The translations under genes were made by a program, and so were the position numbers. This document shows, one piece after another, positions 35,745-47,360 of a stretch of DNA of 64,000 nucleotides; position 1 is the first letter of the stretch, and the number at the start of each line of letters is the position of its first letter. Source of the stretch: Rhodocollybia butyracea (Eukaryota; Basidiomycota; Agaricomycetes; Agaricales; Omphalotaceae); contig JADNRY010000054.1 in assembly GCA_015501585.1 (NCBI GenBank), positions 186,001-250,000 on the forward strand. Direction: 5' to 3'. Under the pieces are notes generated by a model. The model saw nothing but the letters and a program-made list of their open reading frames with translations, did no database searches and was not told the DNA's origin.

Positions 35745-36796
35745 CTACCACACTCCGATGTTTTCAACTAGATATCCTTTCTCTCGCAACCTTGATACCG
35801 ATTGTTCCACCTTGTCCGTCCATGAATGGTCATGTGAAGACGATTTGAGCTCTAGAAAATAGATGTTGTGAAAAGGAACAGAAACAATATGTGGTCGTCG
35901 ATCTATTCGTATCACGGACAACCTGAGTATACTCAATAAGTCAGTCAGGTCAAAGGTCACATCTGAACTCTTTGAAGTAATGCGTATGAAGGCATGCGAG
36001 GGATATAAAGAGTAGGAAGGAGGTTTCATTTTTGCATCTCGGCCGAGAATGAAAAACCGCGTAAAATTGTCTGTCAGACTGAATAAGTACAGGGGCACAG
36101 GGGCAGCACGACAGCGGAGGGACGCACTATCTTCGTCTTGTATACCTTCTTCAAGAATCTCTAGATTTTCAAACATTGTTACACAAATCTTTGAACATAT
36201 CGCAGCAATGTTCAAGCCTTCGGATTTTGATACTGCATCGGCGGCGGCAGCGGTAGACGTTGTTTTGGAAGTCGTAGCGGATGTCAGATGCGTAGAGATA
36301 AATTTCTGGCATTGACCCAAAGCCTGTCCGCAATTCTGTCAGCATAATTTTGGCGAGGCACACAACCTAACGCACCTGCTCGTGGCTCAAAACACAATCA
36401 ATATCTGATAGCTTTGCGCCCTTCTTAACTACAAGACAGTGTTCAATTCTCATCACCACCTCGCCTTGAATAAACCCTTCTTTGAGATATCGAAGCCCAT
36501 CGAAGGTCTCCGTCACAGATCCAAAAGTGGAGTTTTCTCGAGGCACAACGACATAATCTAGGCTATCCAGGGACACAAGGGCGTCTACAAGACCAGATTT
36601 CAGCGAAGACTTTTTACGCTAATACCAACTTACCAGTTATGGTCGTCTTTTCGCAGTATACACCCGACTTTTGAAAACGTTCATATGCTGCCTATTTGCT
36701 GTAAGATTGAAAACTGAAAAGAAGCAACCTTTGTCAGGCGACTTACCTGATGAGTGTACGTTCCAAAAGGACCAAGAAATCCAACACTGACTTGCA
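35745..36796 (-). CDS. PHA2: Prephenate dehydratase with ACT domain
   Basis: Converts prephenate to phenylpyruvate in phenylalanine synthesis. Start MQVSVGFLGPFGTYTHQ at 36796, the classic GPxGTYTxQ opening. Then VVVPRENSTFGSVTETFDGL, CLVVKKGAKLSDIDCVLSHE and an Ala-rich AAAADAVSK stretch. The catalytic TRF motif is in DNFTRFFILGRD. The regulatory ACT part follows: HAFIRITSKSSDVTFDLTDL, RIDRRP where related enzymes have an ESRP-like loop, and HNIYFLELK. End YLVENIGVW, stop at 35745. Four exons. It has no chorismate mutase part, as expected for fungi. Confidence 0.9.
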
Positions 36797-36907
36797 TTAT
36801 AATGTGAGGGCCGTTTGACGCCGAGTAACAATAATTCAAGTAAACACAAGTATTACAACAGAAAGTACATAATGAGGATAAATATAGTATAGCAGTAGAA
36901 TACACAA

Positions 36908-39739
36908 CTAAACTCTGTCTAACTCTAACGACAATTGCCGTTGTGGTAACATTGCAGACGGGGATATCGTTAAACGTTGAGAATTTGACCAGCGTTCCTC
37001 GGCAATACCATCTAACATTCGTATGAGATATGCAGCAATGCGGTGGCGAGAAGACATTTGATCGATAGCAGATCTGCATAGAATTATTGGTCAGTGTTAT
37101 ACGGCGGGTGGCATCCCTGCTGACCTGAGCACTCCTAGTTCATGTTGGAATGTTTTGATTAGATCCCCAGCATCTTCTTCAATAGCAGCTTGCAAAAATC
37201 GTGCAACAACCCGGCCACCCGCGAAGAAACAATACTGGGAAAATCAGATAGCTATAGACTAGGATGAAAAAGCACATACCGATACAAATCCCTCGAGAAG
37301 GGATAAATCAAAAGCTGTCCCCCAAGCGGAACATACTAAGTCGATTATAGCGCGACTCGCAGTCAACATTTTGAGGGCAGATATACAACCACGACTTCGA
37401 ATATCTGCATGGGGTTCATGCAAATTGATCATAGCACTGTAACATATTTAGCGTCTGCAAACAAAATCAAAAAAGAACGTACACTTGCGACATGACCATC
37501 GCGGCAAACAAAGTACAGTTCACTTTGTTTTTGTCCACTGGACTTCGGAGATGGGAAGGGAAGGTAGTCATAAAAGATGTAACCGTGCCATCCAGATCGA
37601 TGAACGTCATGGAGTTGCGAGGATCCACTGGCTCATCAGGACAAAAAGTACCATAGGATAAACTATCTTCTCCATCACCAGAGAAGTGCTTGGCTCGAAA
37701 CCGCAGGTTAAACGTTTTGACTTTGGCTATAACGAATGTGAATCTTGGTATATTATTGGGACTTTACAGAGCTTACAGAGAAGGATACTGGCTTTGATGT
37801 ATAGAATCATACCATCTGTCTGATTCTCGGGATGAACAGTCAGAAGGTCGTTAGAATGCGCCCATTGACGCTCGCTCGGTGGGACCAGTTTCTGCAAGGT
37901 TGATGAATACATCAGGATGGCAAAAAAGCAAACTTGACATACACCAGTTTCAAACTGATCACTTTGAACAGGAAGTAGCTGAGAGATGTCACTATCATCC
38001 AAGCTGAGGGCCCATCCATTGCTGCATCCATGTTGACGCTCAACGGCATAGGCTAACCAGAAAACATTTCGTCGCATCTCGTCTTCGATTACGTTTTTGG
38101 CCGGTTTCAAAACGGAGGCAGGTCTTATCGTTTTGGAGATAGTATGGAACGGCGGGCAAACATTTAGACCAAGCGGAACACAGAGACGCATGGAATGTGC
38201 ACAATTGAGAAACAACTAATGAGGTCGATGTTAGAATGCTGAAGAAAACGGTAAAGGCGTGTGTACCTCGGCCCCCCTGTAAAATAAACATCAGAGAACA
38301 GCTTACAAAACAAGAAACCCAAGCATACCTCGCATGAGAGCAATAGTACCAGCTCAAGATGATAGAACCTGGAACATGTTATTAATATAACTAGATTGAA
38401 GTAGATTGAAGAGTGCAAACTTTGTAGAACTTGTACGAGCTCCAGTCCGAGAACCTCCATGCGCTGTATTGCCTCTTTAGCAAGCGTAGCCTGCTGCTCT
38501 GAGAAGGAATCTGGTCGATTCTCTTCTATCCGATATCGTGCTGTGAACATCTCATCTGAAGAAAAAGTGAGACTCAACTCGAGAGTGTTATAGATTTGCA
38601 TACCTGTTGCAATCTTCTCAAAATCGGCAGGAGGGGGTGATGTAACTGCAGTGGTGTAGGAACTAGCGATCGCGCAGATGGCATGAAGCACAGGTACAGC
38701 AGGGAATTTCGGGTGATTAGAAGGAAGATTAAGCGAGGTCATAAATGTAGGAGCATGAAATAACTGAGAAGCATGTGGATTGAACGTGAAGAATGCCTCA
38801 ACCCTAACACATAATTAATCGTCAGTGAAACAAATAAGGTTCGAATGGCCCACAAATGTCGCAAAAGGTCTGGCCCTGGTAAGTCTACTGGCCAATGTGT
38901 CCACGTTACATCCATTGATGGCATTGATAATGGGGCATGAACCAAGGCTGGAGTAGAGCCAGACGAACGAGAGTCTGATTCTGAACCAAATCCACTATCA
39001 TGATGTGATGAGGCCGGACTACCATTTTGGGGACTCATGAGCACATTCGAGTCAGAGTAAGTATTTTTCTTTTGAAGAAGGGCTTCAAGTTCGGCTATGT
39101 TCATGAATCAGAGCCAGGCCAGAAAATGGAGAGGTATGCAACCAACCTATCCGGTTCTCTAGCTTTTCGTATTTTGTCCTCGGTCCATCCGCGCCAGTCG
39201 GGAGTTCCAGAGCTTGCAGAATAAACTTCATGAAATATGAAAACCTTGTTTGACTAGAGCGACTTACTTTCGTCAAACGTGCAGTCGGGTTCTGGTGGAT
39301 GAACGGTCCCGGCGGGAGAATGGGCGATGGCATGCTTGTGAGATCGAACGCAGGTTGAGCATGGTCTCTTAGCATCGCTAAACGATTAACATTGAGGACA
39401 AGAGTAGATAAACTTGACAAAGGAGATGTACCATTTCTGCGGAACGAGGTAACATAAAGTCAGCACACAACATTGAACGATGAATATAATTGTTACCAGT
39501 TTTCGTCTTCGACACTGTACAAAACGTCGGCGGGTTAGCGGTCGCAAATACGAATAGCGACAAGACTTACCTGATGGCAAGCCTAACAAACCATCACCGA
39601 AGGATGACCGAGAGTTAATTCTTGTGGAATTTTGGAACTGGAAATGCCTTCCTACCTGATTCCTCTTCAGGACATTAAGATTGGGTCCATGGGACGGCGC
39701 ATAATTATTATGGTTGTTGCTTGAAGGAGCTTTCGGCAT
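36908..39739 (-). CDS. Zn2Cys6 transcription factor with microexon-split zinc cluster
   Basis: Start MPKAPSSNNHNNYAPSHGPN at 39739. The DNA-binding motif ACHQ-CRRRKL-KCDAKRPCSTC is built from five exons, with pieces of 12 (39571-39582), 18 (39497-39514) and 5 bases (39432-39436) between ordinary introns. The tail of the cluster continues VRSHKHAIAHSPAG. The fungal-specific regulatory domain follows, including FPAVPVLHAICAIASSYTTA and NVFWLAYAVERQHGCSNGWA. The C-terminus is SAIDQMSSRHRIAAYLIRML and ends LPQRQLSLELDRV, stop at 36908. Target genes unknown. Its promoter holds a perfect tandem duplication. Confidence 0.83.
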
Positions 39740-40143
39740 CACAGTAGAGGGAAAAGAAACATGCACAGCGACACAAAGGCCAGAATCAAAACATGTGACA
39801 TTTGAATTGCTGTGGAGGCTTCAAGTTCCGACTCTGGAGCTCGTCATAAGTAGGGCTGGTCTAGTTATTTTTTTCCGACTCTGGAGCTCGTCATAAGTAG
39901 GGCTGGTCTAGTTATTTATAAAGCTCAAGGTCGAAGTATTACGAGGTCAATCGTGTCGTGCTCTGGTGTTGTTATACGCACAGAGGCATGTACAAATGTG
40001 TACAAAATATAAGTAATCCAATGACACCCAGGATGACACCAATACGGAAAAAATAAAAAATAAGCTACATAAGAATAGGTTATGCAAACTTGCGAACGCT
40101 TACAGTTCTACTGAAGAGGGGGAGCAAGCAGTCAGTACATAAA
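39740..40143. promoter_or_regulatory. Promoter of the Zn2Cys6 gene with tandem duplication
   Basis: Upstream of the minus-strand regulator (start 39739) and downstream of the membrane protein gene end (40144). Holds the 45-base direct repeat listed separately and a TTATTTATAAAG TATA-like stretch right after copy two. Confidence 0.45.
39826..39917. repeat. Perfect 45-bp tandem duplication
   Basis: Copy 1 at 39826-39870 and copy 2 at 39873-39917 are identical over 45 bases (starting TTCCGACTCTGG, ending CTAGTTATTT) and are separated by TT, a 47-base period. It sits 87 to 178 bases upstream of the regulator start at 39739. Confidence 0.95.
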
Positions 40144-43100
40144 TTATGAAAGCAGCCCAAACGATTGCAGCGAGCTCGTGATATTCGAGACACCAACATT
40201 CGGAGCATTGGAAGCGATGGCTGACGCTGCAACCGACCAGATAGATTCAAAACTGGAGTTACTGAATGAAGAATCCCGGTCAACTTGCGTCGAGAAGGAG
40301 CTTTGAGCCCATACCACGGATGAACCAGTGGCAACGATGGTCCAGTCGCGGAAACTGTTACCAGGATTGGATCCAAAGAAAAGTGCTCCTGAAGAGGAAA
40401 CAAACGAAGAAACCGTAGAACTAATGTCCGAGGGCAACACCGAACCAAATACGGCAACTTCCAGAGACGGAATGATCCCAGCGGAATTAGCCAACAGCGA
40501 GGGGAGTGAACCATTGGGAGGGGATGTGAGGAATGTTGCCAGAGCTGAGGCAACACTGACATCTGGTATCGACGATAGGAAATCAAGAAGAACGTGATCC
40601 ATGTTGTTCAAAGTACCGTAGTCCCGGGGGTTGGTCGCAGACGCCGTCGTAAAAGCGGATGCGTTGGATGAGGAGGGCAAAGCACTTAATAATTCTCCAC
40701 TTCGAACCACTACCCTAGGGTAAACGTCGGTCTGAAGGGTTGCTGCTTGCGTCGCCACACCCGTGCGCGAGTCAACGAAAGGAAGACGTAGTCGTAATAC
40801 ATCCAGTACACCGTACAACGGTCGGTCAGGATAGCAAGAAGTATTGAAAGAAGAGGCAGATGAAACTCCAGAAAGACCGTAAACATTTTGTTCAATTGCA
40901 TTTATCTGTTGGATCTGGGTGCTGTTCAGACCCGGATAGCAAGATAAAGGAACAGGAAACGCCTGGGTCGTGGAATTCGTCATTTGGTTCGCAAGAGCCT
41001 GTGAGCTCACGTTGTACGTGGCATCGAATGGAATCAAAATTGACGAGAGAACAGCAGAGCGGAAGGTTGGAAGGGTGGAGAGCTCTTGTCCTAGGACATT
41101 CACCCAATACAGCTGAAGCGCGCGCGAACGTTGCGTCGAGGATGCTATCGAATATACGTCAGTACTAATCTTACTTTCTGACACAGTCAAACGTACCGAG
41201 CGCATAGCTATACATACGATTAAGCACCAGTAGCGCCGTATTACTTACTCGAGAAATCTGAGTGTTGACTGGCTGGCCATTGGTGGTAAAGTTGATAGCA
41301 GGTGGAGTGACAGTCTGAGCAGCAAAATTGAACGTGAACCCAGAAGTCGTAATGGAATACGAGGTTGACGAGGAAGTGACTGGGACATCGGAGCTAAGAT
41401 CAGACCATGGAGCGCTGCGTGTGAAAGACTGTAGATTGTCTGTTGCAGTTACATTCTGGGATTGCACAAAATTCCACAACAGAGCGGACTGCGCCCAAAG
41501 TGTGCGATTGGGGTAAATGGCCGACGAGAGGCCAGGTGTGTCGATTAATAAGGCCTGTGAAGCGCAACTACTGTCCGTCGAGGAGCCATCTGCAAGCCAT
41601 ACAGCGGTATATACGGCGCCGACAGAATAATTCGTGTCAAAATACCGATTCATTGTAGATGTCAATGAAAACAGACTTTGCGCTAGGCCATTGCATTGAC
41701 CAGATTCAGTTGAGGTGCAGACGCATGTCGCATCTGAAGATATTGATCAGAAAAAGATTAACGGAAAAATGGAAATTCCTACTTAGATCACAATAAGTTC
41801 CTGTAGTATTTGTGTTGGAACATACCGGTAGCGACGGCGAGCTTTTGTGACGAAGAGAAACGCCTACGCCTGCACCAATAGCTGCACTGGCAATTACAAT
41901 GAAAATTGCCAGGATAATGAGATACCGCTTCCTGTTTGGAATAGGAGTTTTCTGTCTCTTGTTGGGATCGAGCTGGGTAGAGCTCCACGGACGGTCGGTG
42001 CCATCGGCACGCCGTCTCTGTATGGAACTCTCACCTTCCGCGCCTTCTAAAGCGGATGTATGCGAGTTAATATCCTCTTTGGGCAAGGTCCCATAACCGT
42101 CTTTGGGGAGGGCACCGTAACCATAATATGTTGAATCAAGACTATGGTGTGGATGATACCCTTTCTCAAGCAGACCATTCAAGGCCTCCGCCCTGGCGAC
42201 TAGATGTGGTAAAGGAACACGAGAATCTTCCAAACGTGATTGTTGTTCCGCAGCGATTGGTATGTGTGGAATTGTGGGAACGGGTGGGAGCGGTTTCTTT
42301 TTCCACACCCGGGCCATGGACCGACCTGCCTCCGATATCCGCGAAATAACCGAAGGAACAAAGCTTTTTGTGGAATGAACAGATTGTCGTGAATTTGCCC
42401 CACTATTTGACCGTGGGTTTTCGCGAAGAAAATGTGGCTGCATTGTAGAAGAAGCCAACGCTGAGTTGTGACGAAAAGAAGGAGTTGAGACCTGAGCAAA
42501 TTGGCCATATGATAGGGTTCTATCATCACTGGGTGCCGAACTGCTCCGCTGTTCGCTTGAATAGGAGCGCAATCTGGCTGGGGCGACGCCGACAACCGTT
42601 GCACCGGGGACATGAGGTCCTCGAGAAATGCTTGCAGACCGAATGACCGTCGTTGTAAAATCATTATTGGATGCGAGTGTGTCCGAGTCATCTGAAGCAT
42701 GTCCAGAACCTTCTGGAATAGGAGAAAACGCACTGGGAGGGGGTCGGGCGCCATGCGGCCGCGGGAGGGGTTGCGTTCTGGGAGGTGTATGTGCTGGAAT
42801 AGAAGGAACAGGGGGAGCTCTCTCCGAAGCACCGGGGTAACGCATAATTGGCGGATATGTCATTTCGCTGAATCCACTGTAGGCATCGCTATTGATGGAA
42901 GCGCGGCGGTGGTCTCTGGAGGTCGAATTTTCCTGCAGTAAAGACGTGATGAAGTTGGTAGACAGAAGCCTGTCCTCCGTAGCATCAACATCGATACTCG
43001 AAGCACCCTCATGCCAATCAAAGGGTGATATTATTCGAGATTGGGGTGATGAAGGCCGGGATTCCTCAACATCCTGGCCATAACCTTTTCTAGATTCAAC

Positions 43101-43463
43101 AGAGCGGCCTGATTTGGCTGAAGGTAATGGCTTATGTTTGGCAGAGGTCGGAGAGCCTGCTACTAGGGTGGTGTTATTTGATTTATTCCGACGTGGCGCT
43201 AAAGGTGCAGTGCTCGCTGTTGCATGGGTGAATCCGGATCCAGCTATAGAAGAGCTGTACTCGGACACGATCGGAGAGCTAGGTATAGACGCAGGAGGAG
43301 CTGGGAAGCGACCAAGATGGAGTGAGCCAGCGAACGAAATAGTGCTGTCGGCTATTCCAGATACAGTTGTGCCTGTAGAGCCGGAAGACAAATGGCCTTT
43401 TGTAGGTGGACGTGGCTTGTCATCTGTCCTCGAGTCCTGGTTTTGAGTCGGAAGTTGGGACAT
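40144..43463 (-). CDS. Large single-pass membrane protein with extracellular glycosylated domain
   Basis: I do not recognise a named family. From ATG at 43463 (MSQLPTQNQDSRTDDKPRPP) come about 500 Ser/Pro/Arg-rich residues, cytoplasmic in type and likely phosphorylated. One membrane segment follows near residue 520: RYLIILAIFIVIASAAIGAG. Past it is a domain of about 580 residues rich in Ser/Thr and N-x-S/T sites, with paired cysteines (VCSNTNTTGTYC, ATCVCTSTESGQC). Introns near 41775 and 41200 join the exons. End NITSSLQSFGLLS, stop at 40144. A type II plasma membrane or wall-facing sensor or anchor is an inference from this layout only. Confidence 0.75.
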
Positions 43464-43980
43464 CACTATAACATGACGTTAAGGAGCAGTCTTTTCTACG
43501 AAGGCTTAAAGTACTTACAAAAGTCTATTACGACAGCAGATCAGGGACACTTTTCATACCAAAGCCAACAGGACACTCAGCGGCGAAACCGCGGTAGTGC
43601 AAGAAGTGAGCGAAAAGCACAGAAACGAACGACGAGGCTAACAGCTGGAAGTGGGAAGAAAACACAGGCAACGGTCAGATAACTTTATATAAACCATATT
43701 GATGCATCATTTACCAGTGCTATCCCCCGTTCCTGATTCCTAAATTCATCACAGCAGCTCAAAGGAAGCCTTTGGCATTCGTCTTAGATTTCCAGAATAT
43801 ACATGATAGTATGAACAGTGAATAAACCAGGATATAGAGGATTCAAGAATGTCAAGAAGTCTTCAAATCCTTCAAAAAAGCAGAAAGTAGTCATGAGCTG
43901 AACGTAAATTGGCGTGATATGTATAATATGAGAATGAAAAAAGGTAGTCGCCAAACAAACAGATTAAGTACAGTGTACAT
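43464..43980. other. Intergenic region
   Basis: Between the membrane protein start and the rac1 end. Several open frames read through but none shows a motif. Likely the membrane protein promoter and the rac1 3' UTR. Confidence 0.3.
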
Positions 43981-44953
43981 TCATGCAACGATGCATTTTG
44001 AGCCCTTCTTGCCTGATCCTCTGTCGTTTTTCGGGGGTGGGTTCACTGGATAACACCGCCTGCGTCAGAGAATCGATCTGATACATCAAAATGATAGTAC
44101 TACTCACAAACAGCACGGATAGCCTCATCAAACACAGTCTTCAGCCCCTTCTGCGTAAGAGCGGAACATTCTAAGTATTTGACGGCGTTGATATCCTTGG
44201 CCATCGAAACTCCCTGTGGGTACTGGATTGGAGCCATTCGGCTGTTATACCGAATAAGAACGAGATTCAGCAGCGTGAAACTTGAACTCACCGGTCTCTT
44301 AGCTTTTCAATCGTCCCGGGATCCTCACGGAGATCGAGTTTGGTGCCAACCAGGACGATAGAGGTCGAAGGTGCATGATGGGAGATTTCGGGATACCACT
44401 ACAAGGAGGGGGACTATGAGGTTCGAGACCGACCTCGGAATATCGAACACGCACCTTGGTCCTGACATTTTCGTAGCTAGGGGGACTGACGAGAGAGAAA
44501 CATATCAAGAAGACGTCGGTTTGAGGGTACGAAAGAGGTCGAAGACGGTCATAGTCCTCCTGTCCGGCGGTATCCCAGAGACCAAGCGAAATCGTTTTGC
44601 CGTCTACCATTACATTCGCCGAATAGTTGTCGAAAACTAAGGAAAGATGAGCATCCTGAGCACGTCTAGCTGAAATGGAACTACCAGTTGGAATGTATTC
44701 TCCCTGAAACGAAAAAACTTGAGTGTGATATCCACAAGGCAAACATCAAGAGCGTACCGGGAACGCATTAGTGGTGTATGAAATAAGGAGGCAGGTCTAG
44801 CAGACTGTCATTGAGTTTTTCATGAAAGACAGCCAAAAGCACTTGGCTCACCTTGCCGACTGCACCATCTCCTACGACGACACCTAATAACACAGGTTAA
44901 CAACCAGAAACACCAAGAGTCCAAAGCAGCGACCGACATTTAATGGCCTGCAT
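43981..44953 (-). CDS. RAC1: Rho-family GTPase Rac1
   Basis: Switch for polar growth and actin/NADPH-oxidase control. Joined exons: [20 protein letters not shown] (P-loop GDGAVGKT), [20 protein letters not shown] (switch I with Thr35), [20 protein letters not shown] (switch II), [10 protein letters not shown] (base contact) and [20 protein letters not shown]. The C-terminus is [20 protein letters not shown] plus A, a basic patch and CAAX box for prenylation. [14 protein letters not shown] and the Pro-rich tail favour Rac over Cdc42. The last intron joins AVCE to RCYPV, a slightly unusual join that transcripts should confirm. About eight exons. Confidence 0.93.
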
Positions 44954-45543
44954 GCTGAAGAAATAGTCTATAAGACACTCTTGAAGGTACTAAATCGTTG
45001 TCGGAATCCTGTACAATATGGCGTATTCGAGAAGATAAGAGAAACAGCTAGCTAGTATTTGCGGAGAGACAAGAGAGATGTCTGAAATGTAGGAATCGAG
45101 CCAGACAATGAGTACAAGCAGGAATATGCATAACCAAAGTTCGAAGACAAACCTATAAGAGGATGAACAAGTCAGGTCCAGGTCCAGGAGGAGCTGTTGG
45201 TCGCCTAGGCGCCTATTACTCAGCGCCATCACGCAAATCAAACGCATAACAGGATTCATATTTCACAAGTAGAGTAAGTGGTTATTAACTATACATGAAA
45301 AGACCAAAATATGCAGTCTAGCGCAAAGTAAGCGAAATGCAAAACCGATAGGTGATAAATATAAGATGAAATGATACAGTGCGTAAAAGCTGATTGGGAT
45401 ACAACGCCGCCGACCGACGCGATTCACATAGATGAGAAGAAAAAATAAGGGAAACATAGATCGTACAAAAACAGAAACGACAGCTCAAACAAATCACAGC
45501 AAGGACGAGGAGCAAAGCAAAAGCGAAATCAACAGCGTAACGC
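44954..45543. other. Intergenic region
   Basis: Between the rac1 start and the end of the zinc-finger gene. AT-rich near 45280-45540. No coding pattern seen. Confidence 0.3.
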
Positions 45544-47360
45544 TCAAATAGTGATTTTTCGCTTTTTGGGAGGCGGTGTGATAGACTCGGACTGACCAGA
45601 ATCCGAGTTGGAACGCGAGTTTGTCAGGTTGTCCATGACTTCAAATTCATCCTCAACGTCGGATGAGGATCCCTGAGCACGAGTGTAATTCTTTGGAAGG
45701 ACGAAAGGCTCAAGGAGCCCAATTCCAAGGCCGCTTTGATTGAGAGAAATATCCTTTCGCACGACTGGGCTTTCGGCGGGGGTCATTCGGGGATGAACAA
45801 GTCCACGAGTCACAGGACTAGAATTGTTGTCCGATTCCCAGTCCTCCAGGCTGGTCAGGAAGGGATTACGGGCAGTCGGAAGTGAGAGCAAGTCGTCTAA
45901 CGATAGCTCTGAAAAGTTTCTCTGGTGATGGCTGCGACCAATTAGGCTCCGGCTCAAAGGAGACTCTTCTACCGGCTGAGAGGAAGAGCTCTTCAAGCCA
46001 ACCAGCCGCTTATTCGTAATACTACCAGGAGTGTCCAACTCCACAAAGAACGACTTTTTGCTGATCAAGGAGCTCCCAGGACTCGAACTTTCGTCATGCA
46101 TGAGATTCGGCACAGGTCCTGGACTGTCAATAGTCAAGGTTCCCGAATTACGTAGTAAAACGCTCAGCGACAAGTCTCGCGCTTTGGAAAAGGGATGACT
46201 TGGACTCGGATAGCGCCATGGCTGGTCGTACGGGGTTGGAGCAGGAGAGTGGCGAAACGCGGGTGTCGCCTGGGGATCGTAGGGGGAAGGTGGAACCGAG
46301 GATATAGGAGGGGTCGAAGTCTGAAGAGTGCCACTAGATCTACCATCTAGATCCGGAGAGCGTTTCAAAGGTGTCAGAGGTGGCGTAAAGGGAACATTTG
46401 TCTCAGTGGAATTGTCAAATGTAGCATCCGATGGCACAGATGGGTCACCCGTGATGGCTGGACGAAATCTGATTTTATGCTGGGTCTGAGACGTGCTTTG
46501 GGCAAAAGGTTGAGGAGCCACATCGATGTTGACAAGCCTATCATGGCCCTCCTCACTGGAAAGAAGCTTGGTAGTCGGTTTATTCTCTTCTACAAGGTTT
46601 TCGTGAGTAGAGTGATAAACACCAGAGTAAAAAGCATACTTGAAGATCCTCTTCCTCTAGGGCGCTCACCACCGTCTCGCCTGTTTGACATGGCAATTCT
46701 ATGTTTCTCAAACACATGACGTCGCCACATACTCTTTGCATTGACGCCAGCATAAGTGCGCCTGCAAAAAGTGCAACGGAGTCGAGGTTCTTCGCCGTCT
46801 GGCCAGCCTTCATGGCCATGCACTTTAATCTCCTTCTTTTTTGCAGGACACCATCCACGCGGAGGCTCGAGATGTGGCGGATATGGAATGAGGGATGAGG
46901 ATGCGGGAGTTGGGATAGTAGGGGCGTTTGGATTTTCCTCAACGCGAATATAGTCAGAGGCATCCAAGAACCATTCAGGATTTTCCGCCATGACTTTGTA
47001 CGTCAATCCTTCGGTGCAATTGTGCGCGCCTGGAAAATCAGCGAATGGGGGGTGGATAAAAACGACCGAAGGTTCTGTGGGCAGCGGATCCATGCCGACA
47101 GTTGCGAGAAGACTGTTTTCTGAGCGATTTGGATGGCGGCCGAGATGAGGATATTTTCTCGAGTGGGAATTAGATGGAGGATTTGCGCTGGGGGTATAAG
47201 GGCGAGGGTTAAAAGATGATTCCGCTGGCTTGAAAAAGTCCATGTCAGAGGTGGAAGTAAGCGTTCGTTTTAGGGGTCTCTCTATGGCCACGGAAGGTGA
47301 AGATGACGAGCCAGAAAAAGAGTAGGCTGACGACAGCGCAGGGCGAGAAGCCTCAGACAT
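45544..47360 (-). CDS. Zinc-finger protein of unknown function with C-terminal NLS
   Basis: Not assigned to a named family. Two large exons, 47360 to about 46640 and about 46580 to 45544. One C2H2-type finger: RLRCTFCRRTYAGVNAKSMW then RRHVFEKHR, preceded by PPRGWCPAKKKEIKVHG. The N-terminal part is Ser/Pro-rich. The C-terminal 320 residues are largely disordered with many S/T-P sites (TPPLTPLKRSP, PSPYDPQATP) and blocks that look conserved (LSLSVLLRNSGTLTI, NPFLTSLEDWESD). The end PPPKKRKITI is a nuclear localisation signal. A nuclear, CDK-phosphorylated regulator is inferred. Confidence 0.75.

Noticed and set aside
38820..38850. GGTTCGAAT resembling a tRNA B box
   Set aside because: No matching A box or cloverleaf around it; it lies inside a coding gene.
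27510..39739. Idea of a biosynthetic gene cluster (two Zn2Cys6 factors, a P450 and prephenate dehydratase)
   Set aside because: No backbone enzyme is present, and the stretch includes housekeeping genes such as CPSF30. Primary metabolism and chance proximity explain it.
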